Below, piece after piece: positions 15,946 through 26,439 of a stretch of DNA of 64,000 bases. The DNA lies in contig JAJNNQ010000077.1 of assembly GCA_027886175.1 (NCBI GenBank), positions 5,952,001 to 6,016,000 on the forward strand. Reading direction: 5' to 3'. The translations under genes and the position numbers were made by a program. The notes under the pieces are model-generated. The model was not told the origin of the DNA and did not search any database. It saw only the letters and a list, made by a program, of their open reading frames with translations. This DNA comes from Phylloscopus collybita. Lineage: Eukaryota; Chordata; Aves; Passeriformes; Phylloscopidae. Position 1 is the stretch's first letter, and the number at the start of each line of letters is the position of its first letter.

Positions 15946-17980
15946 AGAAGGGTGTCCTTTCCAGGCAGGAGGAAATACATGGCCGGGAAGAGCCAGTCGG
16001 TGTTGCAGCTTTCCCTGTATATCATTTCTCTTATCCCTTCTGTTATCAATATTGTTTCTGTTCCTGTTTGTTGCTTATCTTGTTGCTGTTTCCAGTAAAT
16101 TGTTCTTATCCCAGCCTGGAATCTTTGCCTTTTGTCCTTTCCATGGGAGGCTGGAGGGCAGCAAGTGGCAGAGCAGTTTTAGCAGGAGCAGAAAATTGGG
16201 GAATCCCATTCCTAAAGCCCAGCCCATGGAAACCGAGCATCCCAGCTGGTGCCAGCCCTGGTGTCCATGGCAACCACCCCTGGCATGGGGTCTCCATGGA
16301 GCTGCCAAGGGACTGACCACAGCAACAGGGGGCTGGTGATGTTTGCCTGCTAAGGAACTGAGTTGTCACAGCCCCTCAGAGGGGTTCCATGGGGACTTTC
16401 CAAGAGTCTCCAAGCTGTTCTACAGCTGGAATGTCACAGGCAGAGACAGGGGGTCCATGGAGACCTCCCAGGGCTTTCTGAGAATGGTCAAGAGCCCTGT
16501 AGTCAGAGGCAGTCACAGCCATTCCATGGTGACATCCCAGGGCACATCTTTCAGTGATCAGGTTTTTCAGAACCCTGTCCCAGCTGGACTGGAAGGACTG
16601 GAAGGTTTCCAGGGATGGGACATTGACCACTATTCTGGGAACCTGTCCTGGTGTCTCACCAACCTCACCATCAAAAATTTCCTCCTCCTCTCCTCATAGG
16701 AACCTCCCTTCCTTTAGTTTAAAACCACCACCCTCTGTCCTATTGTGACAGGCCCTACCAAAACCTTTGTCCACCATTGCATTCCCAGTGAGCCAGGTTT
16801 CCATGGCAATTGCCAGGACAGGTGACCCAGGTGTGGTGTCCCAGTGAGGGTTGCCATGGACACAGTGGCCAGCACTGCCCCTTTCTGCCTGGCTGAGCTG
16901 GCCTTTGGCCCAGCAGTGCTGTTTGCTGCTGGTTCTGCGGCGCCTGAGCAGCCAGCGTGGCACAGGGCAGGTGGCCATGGCACAAGCCCCCAGCAAGGGA
17001 TCCCCTCTGGCTCTGGGCAGTGACACCAACCCTGAGCAAGGGGCTGGGGCAGCTTTCCATGGCAACCAACCATCCAAAGGGCTCCAGGCCTTGGTTGCCA
17101 TGGCACCAAGCTGAGGAACTGGTCCCTGTGGCCGCTGCCGTGGCACCTGAGGGCACCAACGAGTGCCAGTGCAATTGTACCTGGAACAGCCCCAGCACCA
17201 TTGTGTCCTGAGGGGTGCCATGGCAGCCCAGGACAGCAACAGCTCTGCATGCAAGTGGCCACAGAACCTGGCTGTAGAAATGGCTCCTTGGGCTGCTTTC
17301 CAAGGACATTTGAACTGATGGGGGTTGCTGTGGCACCCAAACCCAGCAGTGGGGTCAGTGCAGTGTCCATGGCCACAGCCCCTTGCAATGGCCCAGGGCA
17401 GGTTGGGATGATGATCCACTCTCACTCCTGGCCCAGGCCAGGGCTGCAGTTCCCTTCCCCACAGCCTGTCTGCACTGAAGCACTTCCAGGCCTCTCTGCA
17501 TTTCCCTTCCCCTCACTCTTGGCTCACTCACACACCTCCCAACAACCCACCTGGAGCTTTCAGCTGCAAGGAGTTCACACCTTGTCTGTCCTTCAGGAGT
17601 TGGTCTAATTCTGCCTTCAGCCAACTCTGGATTTGTGTTTATTGTAGAACTTCCTGTGTGTCTAAAACATTCCTTGCATGGTTCTGCCTTGGGGAAGGGG
17701 AACCTCCTTGGTGGCACCGTGGGCTTGGCACACACTTGAGGAGATGGTCTGAAACTCGGGAGTTTAGATTGCTAAGAAAGGAATTAAACCACTCTTTGGC
17801 TGAGTGCAGCCAGTTGTCTGAGCAAGGCAGTTCCCAGGTAAGTGAGGAGAGACAGGATGGGGTTGGGGAACGTGGAGCAAGGTTGTCCACACTGAATCAC
17901 AGCTCAGGGCACAGCTTCTCTGAGCAGGCCAGACCTCCTGAGGAGAGTCCCTGGATCAATATCAATCCCTGAATGCTGCA
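15946..17980. other. Gene-less segment with repeated CCATGGCAAC (RFX-like) words
   Basis: No gene is supported here. From about 16140 to 17400 the word CCATGGCAAC or its complement GTTGCCATGG occurs at 16265, 16850, 17057 and 17094, with near matches at 16801 and 17215, amid many other CCATGG phrases. GTTGCCATGGCAAC is the palindromic X-box bound by RFX factors. The stretch 16376-16560 looks like a diverged relative of the 68-bp minisatellite at 33420-33850 and 51880-52370. 17400-17980 shows nothing I recognise. Confidence 0.5.
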
Positions 17981-19330
17981 ATCAGCTTTTTCTAAAGAGA
18001 AAAATACACTCTTGAAAATAGGAATGTGAATTTAGAAGAAGTTATTTGAAATATTTCTCCATAACTCCAGGAAAAAAGACTTCCTAATGAACTGCAGTAG
18101 ACCAGAGGGAAATCAAGGCAGAGCCATGGTTTGTCAGTTCTTGCTTGATCCTAATGACGCCCATGGTGCATTTGGTGCTGAGCCCAGCAACCTCAGGGCC
18201 TGAGAGGAGATTGCACAAACTTTTCCAGGAGTCAAAGTCAGAAAGAATCACCCAAAGTGTCCCCAGGCATTAATGGGTTGCAGTGAGGTCCATCCCCAAC
18301 ACAGGCTCCTCATGGACTCCTTGGAGGAGAGAATTGGAGGCCAGGATTGCACAAAAACCTCTCAGAGACTCAGTGTGGGAAAGAAAACCCAAAGTACATT
18401 AAAAACTTTGAGTATCTCAAAGTATTAATGAGCCCCACTGAGTGTCAGTGCAAAGGTCTCAAGGGACTCATTAAAGCAGATAATTGGAGGCCAGGATGGC
18501 ACAAAAACTTCTCAGAGACTCAGTGGCACAAAAAAAAAGTTCTTTAAGAAACTTTGAGTACCTTAAAGTATTAATGAGCCCCACTGAGTGTTTTTACTGA
18601 CTAAGAATCCCAAGGGACTTGTTAAAGTAGATAATTGGGGCCAGGATTGCACAATCTTACTCACAGAGTCAGTTTTAAAGGGGAAACACCAAGTACATTC
18701 AAATAACTGAAGTACCTTGAAGCGTTAATGAACCCCACTGAGTGCTGTTACTGACAAAGCCTCTCAAGGGACTAATTACAGCAGATAATTGGAGGCCATG
18801 ATTGCACAAACCTCTCAAAAACTCCCAGACAAAAGCCAAACCCAAAGTCCTTTGAAGAACCTGCAGTGCCTGGGAGCATTCAGGAGCCCCCCAGGGCCAT
18901 TCCTGACCAAGGCTCCCCAGGGACTCCTTCCAGCAGATCCTTGAGGCCACTGGGCTGTCAGGGGGATGCTGAGGGCAGCACAAGGGGCTGAGAGTGCCCA
19001 GCCTTGCTGGGGCTGTGCCAGGAGACCCCAGGGCCTCAGGACAAGGTGTCTCCTGACAGCCCTTGGTGGCACAGACCCTGCTGTGCCCCAGGGCACCAAG
19101 ACTTGGCTTCTCTTTGTCCCCTCCTGGCATCACTGCCTGCAGTTCTCTGCTCTGCCTGGGGCCTGCGGACACTTTCTCTGTTGTGTGCCTCACTGGGACC
19201 CATTAAAACTTCCAGAAACTTTGGAGTTGGATTCTGACTTGGAGTTCCTGAGAGGTTTCTTCATCTCCCTGTCAGGGACAGATGTTCAGGTCCTCAGAAC
19301 AGCGCCCCAAGAGGGTCATTAAAGTCCTTG
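17981..19330. repeat. Receptor-unit block, copy 1, with about 150-bp tandem units
   Basis: This block is repeated in the same orientation at about 37030-38450. Its centre (about 18328-18960) is a tandem array of diverged units of roughly 150 bp containing TTAATGAGCCCCACTGAGTG and GGAGGCCAGGATTGCACAAA, restarting near 18486, 18636 and 18791. I see no gene. A conserved reverse-strand open frame is shared by both copies, but it shows no domain and is best explained by duplication. Confidence 0.75.
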
Positions 19331-20483
19331 TGCTGTGTCTGTGCTGCTGAGCTGGGCTGGGCTCCTGACACAGAGGCAGCAGCTCCTGACAACCAAGAGG
19401 AGCTTAAAACCACATTTCTCTTGCTGAGCAGCTTTTCTCTCAGCCCAGCAGGGCTGAGGTACTGCCTGCAGCCACCCCAGGCACAGCACACAGGCACAGA
19501 GGGGTTCAGCTCAGCCTGGGCTGGCAGCACAGAGCAGAGCTCACTCAGGGCTCACTGGAGGAGAAATCCTCACAGCCTTGGGAACAGTCACTCTCTGGCT
19601 GGGGGAAGATAACAGCAGTTCCTGCAGGGATCTCCTGAAGCTGCCACATCCCACAGATCTGGAGGATATTTGCCAAAAGAAGGTGAGCCTAAGATTGCTG
19701 TAAAGATCAGGAGCTTTATTGAGAGTGTTTTCAATTTCCTGCTTGGAGCAGTGTGGGAGAGTTGGGGTGATGAAAAAAAGATTTCTGCGTTTTATGCATT
19801 TTTTATGTGTTCATAGCTCTGTTAACTACTATTATGTAGTTTTAAAACTATAATCTTTAATTTACTCTATTCATCTACTATTTCATATACTTCTTATAGT
19901 GTGCATATATACTCTAGAATATATACATATATGTACATATGCTTATATACTATAGTATATATTGTATAGTATACATATACTTATATATACTTATATATAG
20001 TATACATATACTTAATTAAGTATAATTTGTAATTAATTCTAGCATGTTTCCTACCCTTTCTATTAAGTTTTAGAACAATAAGCTGACCTTCTAATTACAT
20101 ACCTGAACTACTGTATAGTCTTATTATTAGGAAGATTCTACAAAAAGAACATTTTGGTTTTTCAACCAGAGTGTGAGCAGACATAAAAAAAAAGTGGGGC
20201 AAAGAAGCCCTTGGAACAACTCTAATGGGTTGACCAAGAGATGTGTAACAGGGAAAACTGAATCTCCTATTGGATGTTCCTGTTAAATATCCTCATTAAT
20301 CAACCTCAATAAATTGTTGAAATCAGGGTCTGGGTGTGCCCCATTCCCACGGGGACACCTGGAAGCTTCCAATAAAGGTCTGGTTTTTACTTTACTGTTC
20401 TAACACTGTTAAAAGGGTTATTTTTTTTTTCCTCTTTTGATTATAGGCAACAGGAGGATGAGAGCAGCAGAACAGGAATTGCA
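19331..20483. other. AT-rich insertion relative to the second receptor unit; possible LTR
   Basis: The second copy of this unit has only about 370 bases where this one has over 1.1 kb. Bases 19860-20040 are extremely AT-rich with alternating TATA/ATAC words that can fold on themselves. Bases 20150-20450 resemble the end of an LTR, with AATAAA near 20371 followed by a T-rich stretch, but I cannot define ends. No gene is seen. Confidence 0.4.
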
Positions 20484-20565
20484 ATCACAGAAACACAGAA
20501 CATTCTGAGCTGAAAGGGACACTCAGGATCATCAAAGGAATGTTTGAACATTTACAGGGACTCCA
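20484..20565 (-). mobile_element. CR1 LINE 3'-end fragment
   Basis: The phrase ATCACAGAA followed by CTGAAAGGGAC and AGGATCATC is the reverse complement of the conserved 3' end of CR1 elements. It is very short. Confidence 0.5.
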
Positions 20566-22100
20566 GAACTGTAACTTTGGGTGGTCAGTCTCTCTGCTGG
20601 GAGGCTCCTCAAGGGCCTTCAGCACCTCCTCAGCCCTGCACAGCAGCAGCAGCATCACCTTAGCAGGGCCCAGCAGGGCTCTCCTGAGCTGCCCTTGCCC
20701 AGCTGCAGACAGAGCCTGCCCCAGCCAGGGCCCTGCAGACAGGCAGGTTTCTGTAGGGCCGGGCCCAGGGCACAGAGGCTGGGATGGGCTCTGTCAGCGC
20801 TGGCAGGGACAAGGCTCCTCTCAGGAGGGAAATGTCCAGGCCCAGGGAGATGCTGAGGGAAGGAGAGGGGACTGAAGAGAGCAGTGCTGGGGGCAGGAGG
20901 GCACTGTGGGTGTGTGGGAGGTGCTGTGCACAGCTGGGCATGGGAACACTGTCCTGAGTGCCCGGCTGTCTCTGCCCTGCCCTCCCAGGCACAGCCCCAC
21001 CACATCTTCTCTGGGTTCTGCACTGCCCTGATATTGTCCCTGTCATCTGGTGCTCTCAGGGAGGCTCTGGCATTGGCAGCAGCTGAGTCAGGCACTGCCC
21101 TTGGCATTGCTGCCAGGCAGCTGTGGCCATGGCCATGGGGTGTCCAAATTTCCCTGGGACCTGTGGGGCTGTGGGCAGAGCAGTCCATGGGAAAGGGGAA
21201 TGGGCTGAGCCCCCTCCCTGAGATCCCATCATGGGCACACCCAGGGATCTCCTTGCTGTGTCCTTGCAAGGTCTGAGATGCCCTCCTGGCTGCAAATCTG
21301 TGCCAGAGCCCCTCGCAGTTCCCTGAATGTGCCCCGGGGAAGTGCAGAGATGCCAGAGCTGAGGAAATGCTGCTGGGTTTGCCAAGGGAGCCGTGAGTGT
21401 CCTTGGCAGAAGGGGGTGCTGAGACCTTGCCCAGAGCCCTTTGGAGAGGGGGAGACATTCAGGGACCCCTCTGCTCTGGGCAGGGTCTGGTTTATCCCAG
21501 GGTGACCCGGGAGTGTGACTGTGCTGTGACTGCAGCCAAAGCTGCAAACGCAGGGCAGCTGGGAACAAGCCCATCCAGCCCCTCCCCTTGCCCAAGGCAC
21601 AGGGAATCCTTTGTCTCTCACATCTCTCAGTGGCAAACTCTGAGTGCAGCAGAAATGCTGGGGATTTCTGACTTCAGAGAACCAGCAATGATTGTGGGAA
21701 GGAAAAAATCCTAAAACCAACTCCAGTCTTTTTTTATTTAAAACTAGGGTTTGCAGATGCTACTGAGACTTTCTGCATTACTAGTGATTCCGCTGACAAA
21801 TCCTGAATATCCAGCCTTGTCCCTTTACCACATGGCCACAAACCCAGGGCAGCAGGGCAGGGCAGGGATGGCTCCTGGAGAGCCCCCACACACAGGCCTG
21901 GCTGCTGCTGGCACACAAAGACAGCACAACTGGAGCTCAGGCAGGGACCTGGGTGAAGGTTTTCCCAGAGCAGGAACAAGGGTGGGGAAGTCACAGTGGG
22001 ACAGTCTACAGGGAATGGTCCAGGTTTGGCTCAAAGCAGCCTCTGCTGACTTGTCCCTGTCCTTTCTCCATGAACAGGTGCCCATGTGCAGCCCCAGCAA
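20566..22100. other. Upstream flank of pseudogene OR-B, no gene seen
   Basis: This is GC-rich DNA with no supported gene. The part 20600-20850 is clearly related to 38970-39240 upstream of OR-C (shared phrases include CAGCATCACCTT and CCAGCCAG). A pyrimidine stretch followed by CAG at about 22060-22078 (CTTTCTCCATGAACAG) precedes the coding start and is a plausible splice acceptor for a receptor 5'-leader exon. OR-C has the same sequence at 40171-40186. Confidence 0.5.
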
Positions 22101-23031
22101 ATGTCCAACAGCAGCTCCATCAGCCACTTCCTCCTGCTGGCACTGGCAGACAGGCGGCAGCTGCAGCTCTGCACTTCTGCCTCTTCCTGGGCATCTCCCT
22201 GGCTGCCCTCCTGGGCAACGGCCTCATCATCAGCGCCGTAGCCTGCGGCCACCACCTGCACAGCCCCATGTTCTTCTTCCTGCTCAACCTGGGCCCTCAC
22301 GGACCTGGGCTCCATCCTCACCACTGTCCCCAAAGCCATGCACAATTCCCTCTGGGACACCAGGAACATCTCGTACACAGGATGTGCTGCACAGCTTTTT
22401 CTTTCTGTTCTTCATTGGTGCAGAGTATTTCCTGCTGACCGTCATGTGCTACGACCGCTACGTGTCCATCTGCAAACCCCTGCACTACGGGACCCTCCTG
22501 GGCAGCAGAGCTTGTGCCCACATGGCAGCAGCTGCCTGGGCCAGTGCCTTTCTCAATGTTCTCATGCACACAGCCAATACATTTTCCCTGCCCCTGTGCC
22601 ATGGCAATGCCCTGGGACAGTTCTTCTGTGAAATCCCACAGATCCTCAAGCTCTCCTGCTCCGAATCCTACCTCAGGGAATTTGGGTTCATTGTATTTTC
22701 CCTCTCTTTAGCATTTAGCTGTTTTGTATTCATTATTTTCTCCTATGTGCAGATCTTCAGAGCTGTGCTGAGGATCCCCTCCGAGCAGGGACGGCACAAA
22801 GCCTTTTCCACCTGCCTCCCTCACCTATCTGTGCTCTCCCTGTTTGTCAGCACTTCAGTGTTTGCCTACCTGAAGCCCCCCTCCATGTCCTCCCCATCCC
22901 TGGATCTGACCCTGTCAGTTCTGTACTCGGTGGTGCCTCCAGCCCTGAACCCCCTCATCTACAGCCTGAGGAACCAGGAGCTCAAGGCTGCAGTGTGGAC
23001 ACTGATCACTGGACAATTCCAGAAACATTAA
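22101..23031 (+). pseudogene. Olfactory receptor OR-B, OR14-like, with three frameshifts
   Basis: A full-length receptor can be followed from the ATG at 22101 to the stop at 23031, but only by changing frame three times. One base is missing near 22168 (TM1), one G is extra near 22291 (TM2), and two bases are missing near 22395 (before TM3). After that, TM3 to TM7 are open and include CYDRYVSICKPLHY, KAFSTCLPHL and NPLIYSLRN, ending FQKH. No in-frame stop occurs apart from these shifts, so the loss looks recent. AATAAA at 23062-23067 is retained. It is a direct duplicate of OR-C. Confidence 0.93.
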
Positions 23032-23061
23032 ACTGCTGGCCAATTTCTGCAAATCCCTTGT

Positions 23062-23067
23062 AATAAA
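23062..23067 (+). promoter_or_regulatory. Polyadenylation signal of OR-B
   Basis: AATAAA lies 31 bases past the stop, in a stretch (CTTGTAATAAAAGTCATC) shared by OR-B, OR-C and OR-D. Confidence 0.6.
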
Positions 23068-23344
23068 AGTCATCTTTGATACTTCTTGTTGGTTTGGTTA
23101 TGGATTTTTTCCCATGTTTTAGTTTTTTACCACTGTCCACAAAGCAAGGCCATTTTTTGTGCCATTTCTCATTTTGATTCTCTCAACCTTCATTGTTCCA
23201 CTACAATGTGTCAATGGGGAGCTGTGCTCTCAGTGGCTTTAAATGAAATATAGGATTTCCCAGCATCATTTTCTGCAGAGATGCCCTTTTGTTCCCTTCT
23301 CTGCAGCTGCAGCAGCAATGTCTGTGTGCAGAACTGGGGGCAGG

Positions 23345-24800
23345 GCAGGGGTGGCACAGCTGCTCTGCTCCTGCTGACCACACCATTCCTGATCCAGGCC
23401 AGGAGCCATTGGCCTTCTTGGCCACCTGGGCACACTGCTGCCTCATGTCCAGCCTGCTGTCCAGCAGTCCCTGCAGGTCCCTTTCTGCCTGGCTGCTGTC
23501 CAGCCACTCTGTCCCCAGCCTGTAACACTGCAGGGGTTGTTGTGGCCAAAGTGCAGGACCCGGCCCTTGGTCTTGTTCAAGCTGCCATGGTTGGATTTGG
23601 GCCCTGGATCCAGCCTGTCCAGGGCCCTGTGCAGAGCCCTCCTGCCCTCCAGCCCTCCAGCAGATCCACACTCACACCCAGCTTGGTGTCATCTGCCAAT
23701 TTGCTGATGCTGGACTCAATCCCCTCATCCAGGTCATCAATGCAGATCTTGAAATCCACGCTGGCTGGGGCTGATCCCTCAGCCATCCTGTGGGTGCCCT
23801 GGGATGGCACTCAAGGTGATCTGTTCCATCACCTGGCCAGGCACCGAGGTCAGGCTGACAGGCCTGGAGTTCCCCAGATCCTTCTTCCAGCTCTTCTTGG
23901 GGATGGGCTCACATTGGCACCTCCAGTCCTCTGGGACCACCCTGGTGAACCAGGACTGATGAGAAATGATGGAGAGCAGCTTGGGGAGCTCATCCAGCAG
24001 CTCCCTCATGCCCCTGGGATGGATCCCATCTGGTCCCAGAGACACCTGTGAGCATCTGAGTGGCTCAGCAGGTCAGCAGCTGCTTCGTCCTGGATGACAG
24101 GGGGGCTCTTCTGCTCCCTGTCCCCATCTATCAGCTCAGGAGAACACTTGTCCTGAGGACAACCTGTCTGATTGTTGAAAACTGAGGCAAAGAAGGGGTT
24201 AAGTGTCTCAGCCTTATCCTCATCTCTGGTAACTATGTGCCCCCAATAAGGAATGGAGGTTTTCCTTATCCCTCCTTTTGCCATTAATGTATTGACGAAA
24301 TCGTTTTTATTTTCCTTCACAGAAGCAGCCTGGTTAAGTCCTTATTGAGCTTTCACCTCTCTAATTGTCTTTGTGCGTGATCTTACAACATCCTTAATCA
24401 CTTGCTGAGTTGCCTGCTCCTCTGTCCAAAGGGGATGCACCTTTTTTTTTTCTCCCTGATTTCCTGGGAAGAAATGCATGTCCAGCCAGGCCATTTTTGT
24501 TTCTGGGTGATATTTAAGTACACAGAGACACCATGCTCTTGATCCTTCTAGATTTCTTTCTTAAAGTGTGTCTATCCTTCCTGGACACAGTTTGTTTTTA
24601 AGGGCTGTTTCTTTAAAAAAAATCAGTACCTGTTTCAATACTCCCCAAACCTGCAACCTGAATAGGCCAAAGTCTGCTCTCTGTGATTCCATTGTAGAAC
24701 TTTGTATGTCTCTCCTTCTTCCACAGCATATATTTAAAAACTCAATAATTTCATGGTCACTGCACCCCAAAAAGCCTCTGACCACCACCACTGATCTCCC
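23345..24800 (-). mobile_element. CR1 LINE fragment (endonuclease to ORF2 C-terminus), dead
   Basis: Reverse-strand frames show, in order, the end of the apurinic-type endonuclease (24560-24795, motif GCSDHEIIEF), reverse transcriptase pieces (24006-24320 with KAETLNPFFASVF; 23779-24045 with GPDGIHPRGMREL and NSRPVSLTSV) and the C-terminal region (23345-23780, with INDLDEGIESS-like sequence degraded). Frames are broken. In the matching place downstream of OR-C and OR-D there is a different CR1 3' fragment plus a 1.3-kb block, so this arm differs there. Confidence 0.85.
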
Positions 24801-26439
24801 ACCAGCCCTTCTGTGTTTGTGAACAGCAGGAGACAGAGCTTTCCTTGGCAGTGGGAAGAGAAGGAAACCGCCCCAAAGTGCAGCTTGGAAGGTTCAGCCT
24901 GGAGCTGAGGAAGAAGAAAAGTCCCTGCCAGGGTAGAATTTTGGTGCAGGAGGTGTCCCAGCGTGAGCCTGGGCCCTGCCCTGGCTCTGTGTGCCAGGAG
25001 CCGGCAGCGCTGGGTGCAGGGAGCCCAGGGAGGGCAGAGAAATGCTGGGCTGAGAAATGCTGGGGGGACAGCGAGATGGGCGTGTGCAGCCGGCCAGGGC
25101 ACAGCAGCAGCAGCAGGCACAGGGGGCACAGGCTGCAGGAGAGATGGCCAAGGGCTGGGCAGGGCTGGCAGGGCCACAGGCACCCAGGCCTTTGTCCCCT
25201 GGGCTCTGCCAGCGCCTCTGCAGGCCCCACTGAAGGAACTTTCCTTGCAGGAAAGCCTGCACTTGGCTTCTGCCTGGCCCCTCCCTCAGCAGGCTGGCAG
25301 GCCTTGCAGCTTTAGGACATTTGTCCTTGCTGCCCCTGCCATCCCCCTGCCCCACCAACAGCCCCCAGCCAGCCGCGAGGGACAGGCCCTTCTGTGCCAG
25401 GCCTGGGCTCAGGCCTTGGCCTTTCTGCTCCCTCCAGCCAGCCCAGGCCTTGCTCAGCATTGCAGTCCCTGCTCACAGCCTTGGGCTCCCTGCAATCCTG
25501 GCCTCAAGGAGCTGCTCCCACCAGTGCCTGGGCAGCCTTTGGCACTCCCTGCCCTCCCTGGGGCCCAGGGATGCTCCAAGGGACTTCGGGTTTTGCTTCT
25601 GACTCCTTCAGCAGCTTCTTCAACCTTCTCTCAGTGCCTGAGAGTCCCGGACTCAGCCCCAAATCCACTGTGGGGTTTATGAAAATACAGAAAGCTCTCA
25701 ATTGTCTTCATTCTATTGTCTCTGAGTCTCCAGGGCTTGTTCACCTGAGTGGAGTCAGTTTGGAGTCCTGTGAAGGACGGAGATTTGAAAGCACACCTCA
25801 TGACATTTTCCTATTTTAATCAAGCATTTTTTATTTTCCACATCAGTTAAGAGTGTATAGAAACATTCACCAAGGGATCTTGATGCTCAAGGTCTCCCTA
25901 GGTCAGGGCACAGATAAATATAAGCCCCTTGCAGGCTGACCCTGTTGGGACAACCTGCTCCTCACCCCAACCTCACCATGTCTGACATTGCCCACCTGGC
26001 ACTGACATCCCTGGGCCCTGCAGCACAACCTTGTCCCCTGAGCTCTGCAGCTGCCTGTCCCAGCCCATTGCACCATGTCCCACCTGCTCTCCTCAGGCCT
26101 CTGCCTGCACACAGGCCCAGGAGACGTTTTCCTGTTGCTTAGGAAAGAATGGAAAAGCCTGAGCAGGTTTCCTAAACAACAAAGCCCACTCAGGAACCAG
26201 ATGCTCAGTACAGGCTGCCTGGAATGATGTCACCTTTCTACAAGGGACAGTGTCACCAGAAATGGTGTCTGTAAGCAAAATTCTCTGAGTCTTTTCTGTC
26301 CCTGACCTGGATCTCTGGTGCAGATGGAAGCTGCTGGTGCCATCTTCAGCTTGAACCCTTCTTTGGAATGCAGACAGAGGTTCCCAGGTGTGTAAAGCAA
26401 GCGTTGATCAGTGTTGATGCAAAGCTTTTGTGTTCCTCC
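24801..26439. repeat. Left arm of the inverted duplication, proximal part
   Basis: From about 25141 onward the sequence is matched in reverse by 60479 and below. 24801-25140 has no counterpart in the other arm, where CR1 sequence takes its place. The open frames on both strands are GC-rich low-complexity translations without a domain, so no gene is called. Confidence 0.65.

Noticed and set aside
18699..19193. Reverse-strand frame conserved at 37939-38319
   Set aside because: It lies in duplicated tandem repeats; the ends differ and no domain or start context supports a gene.
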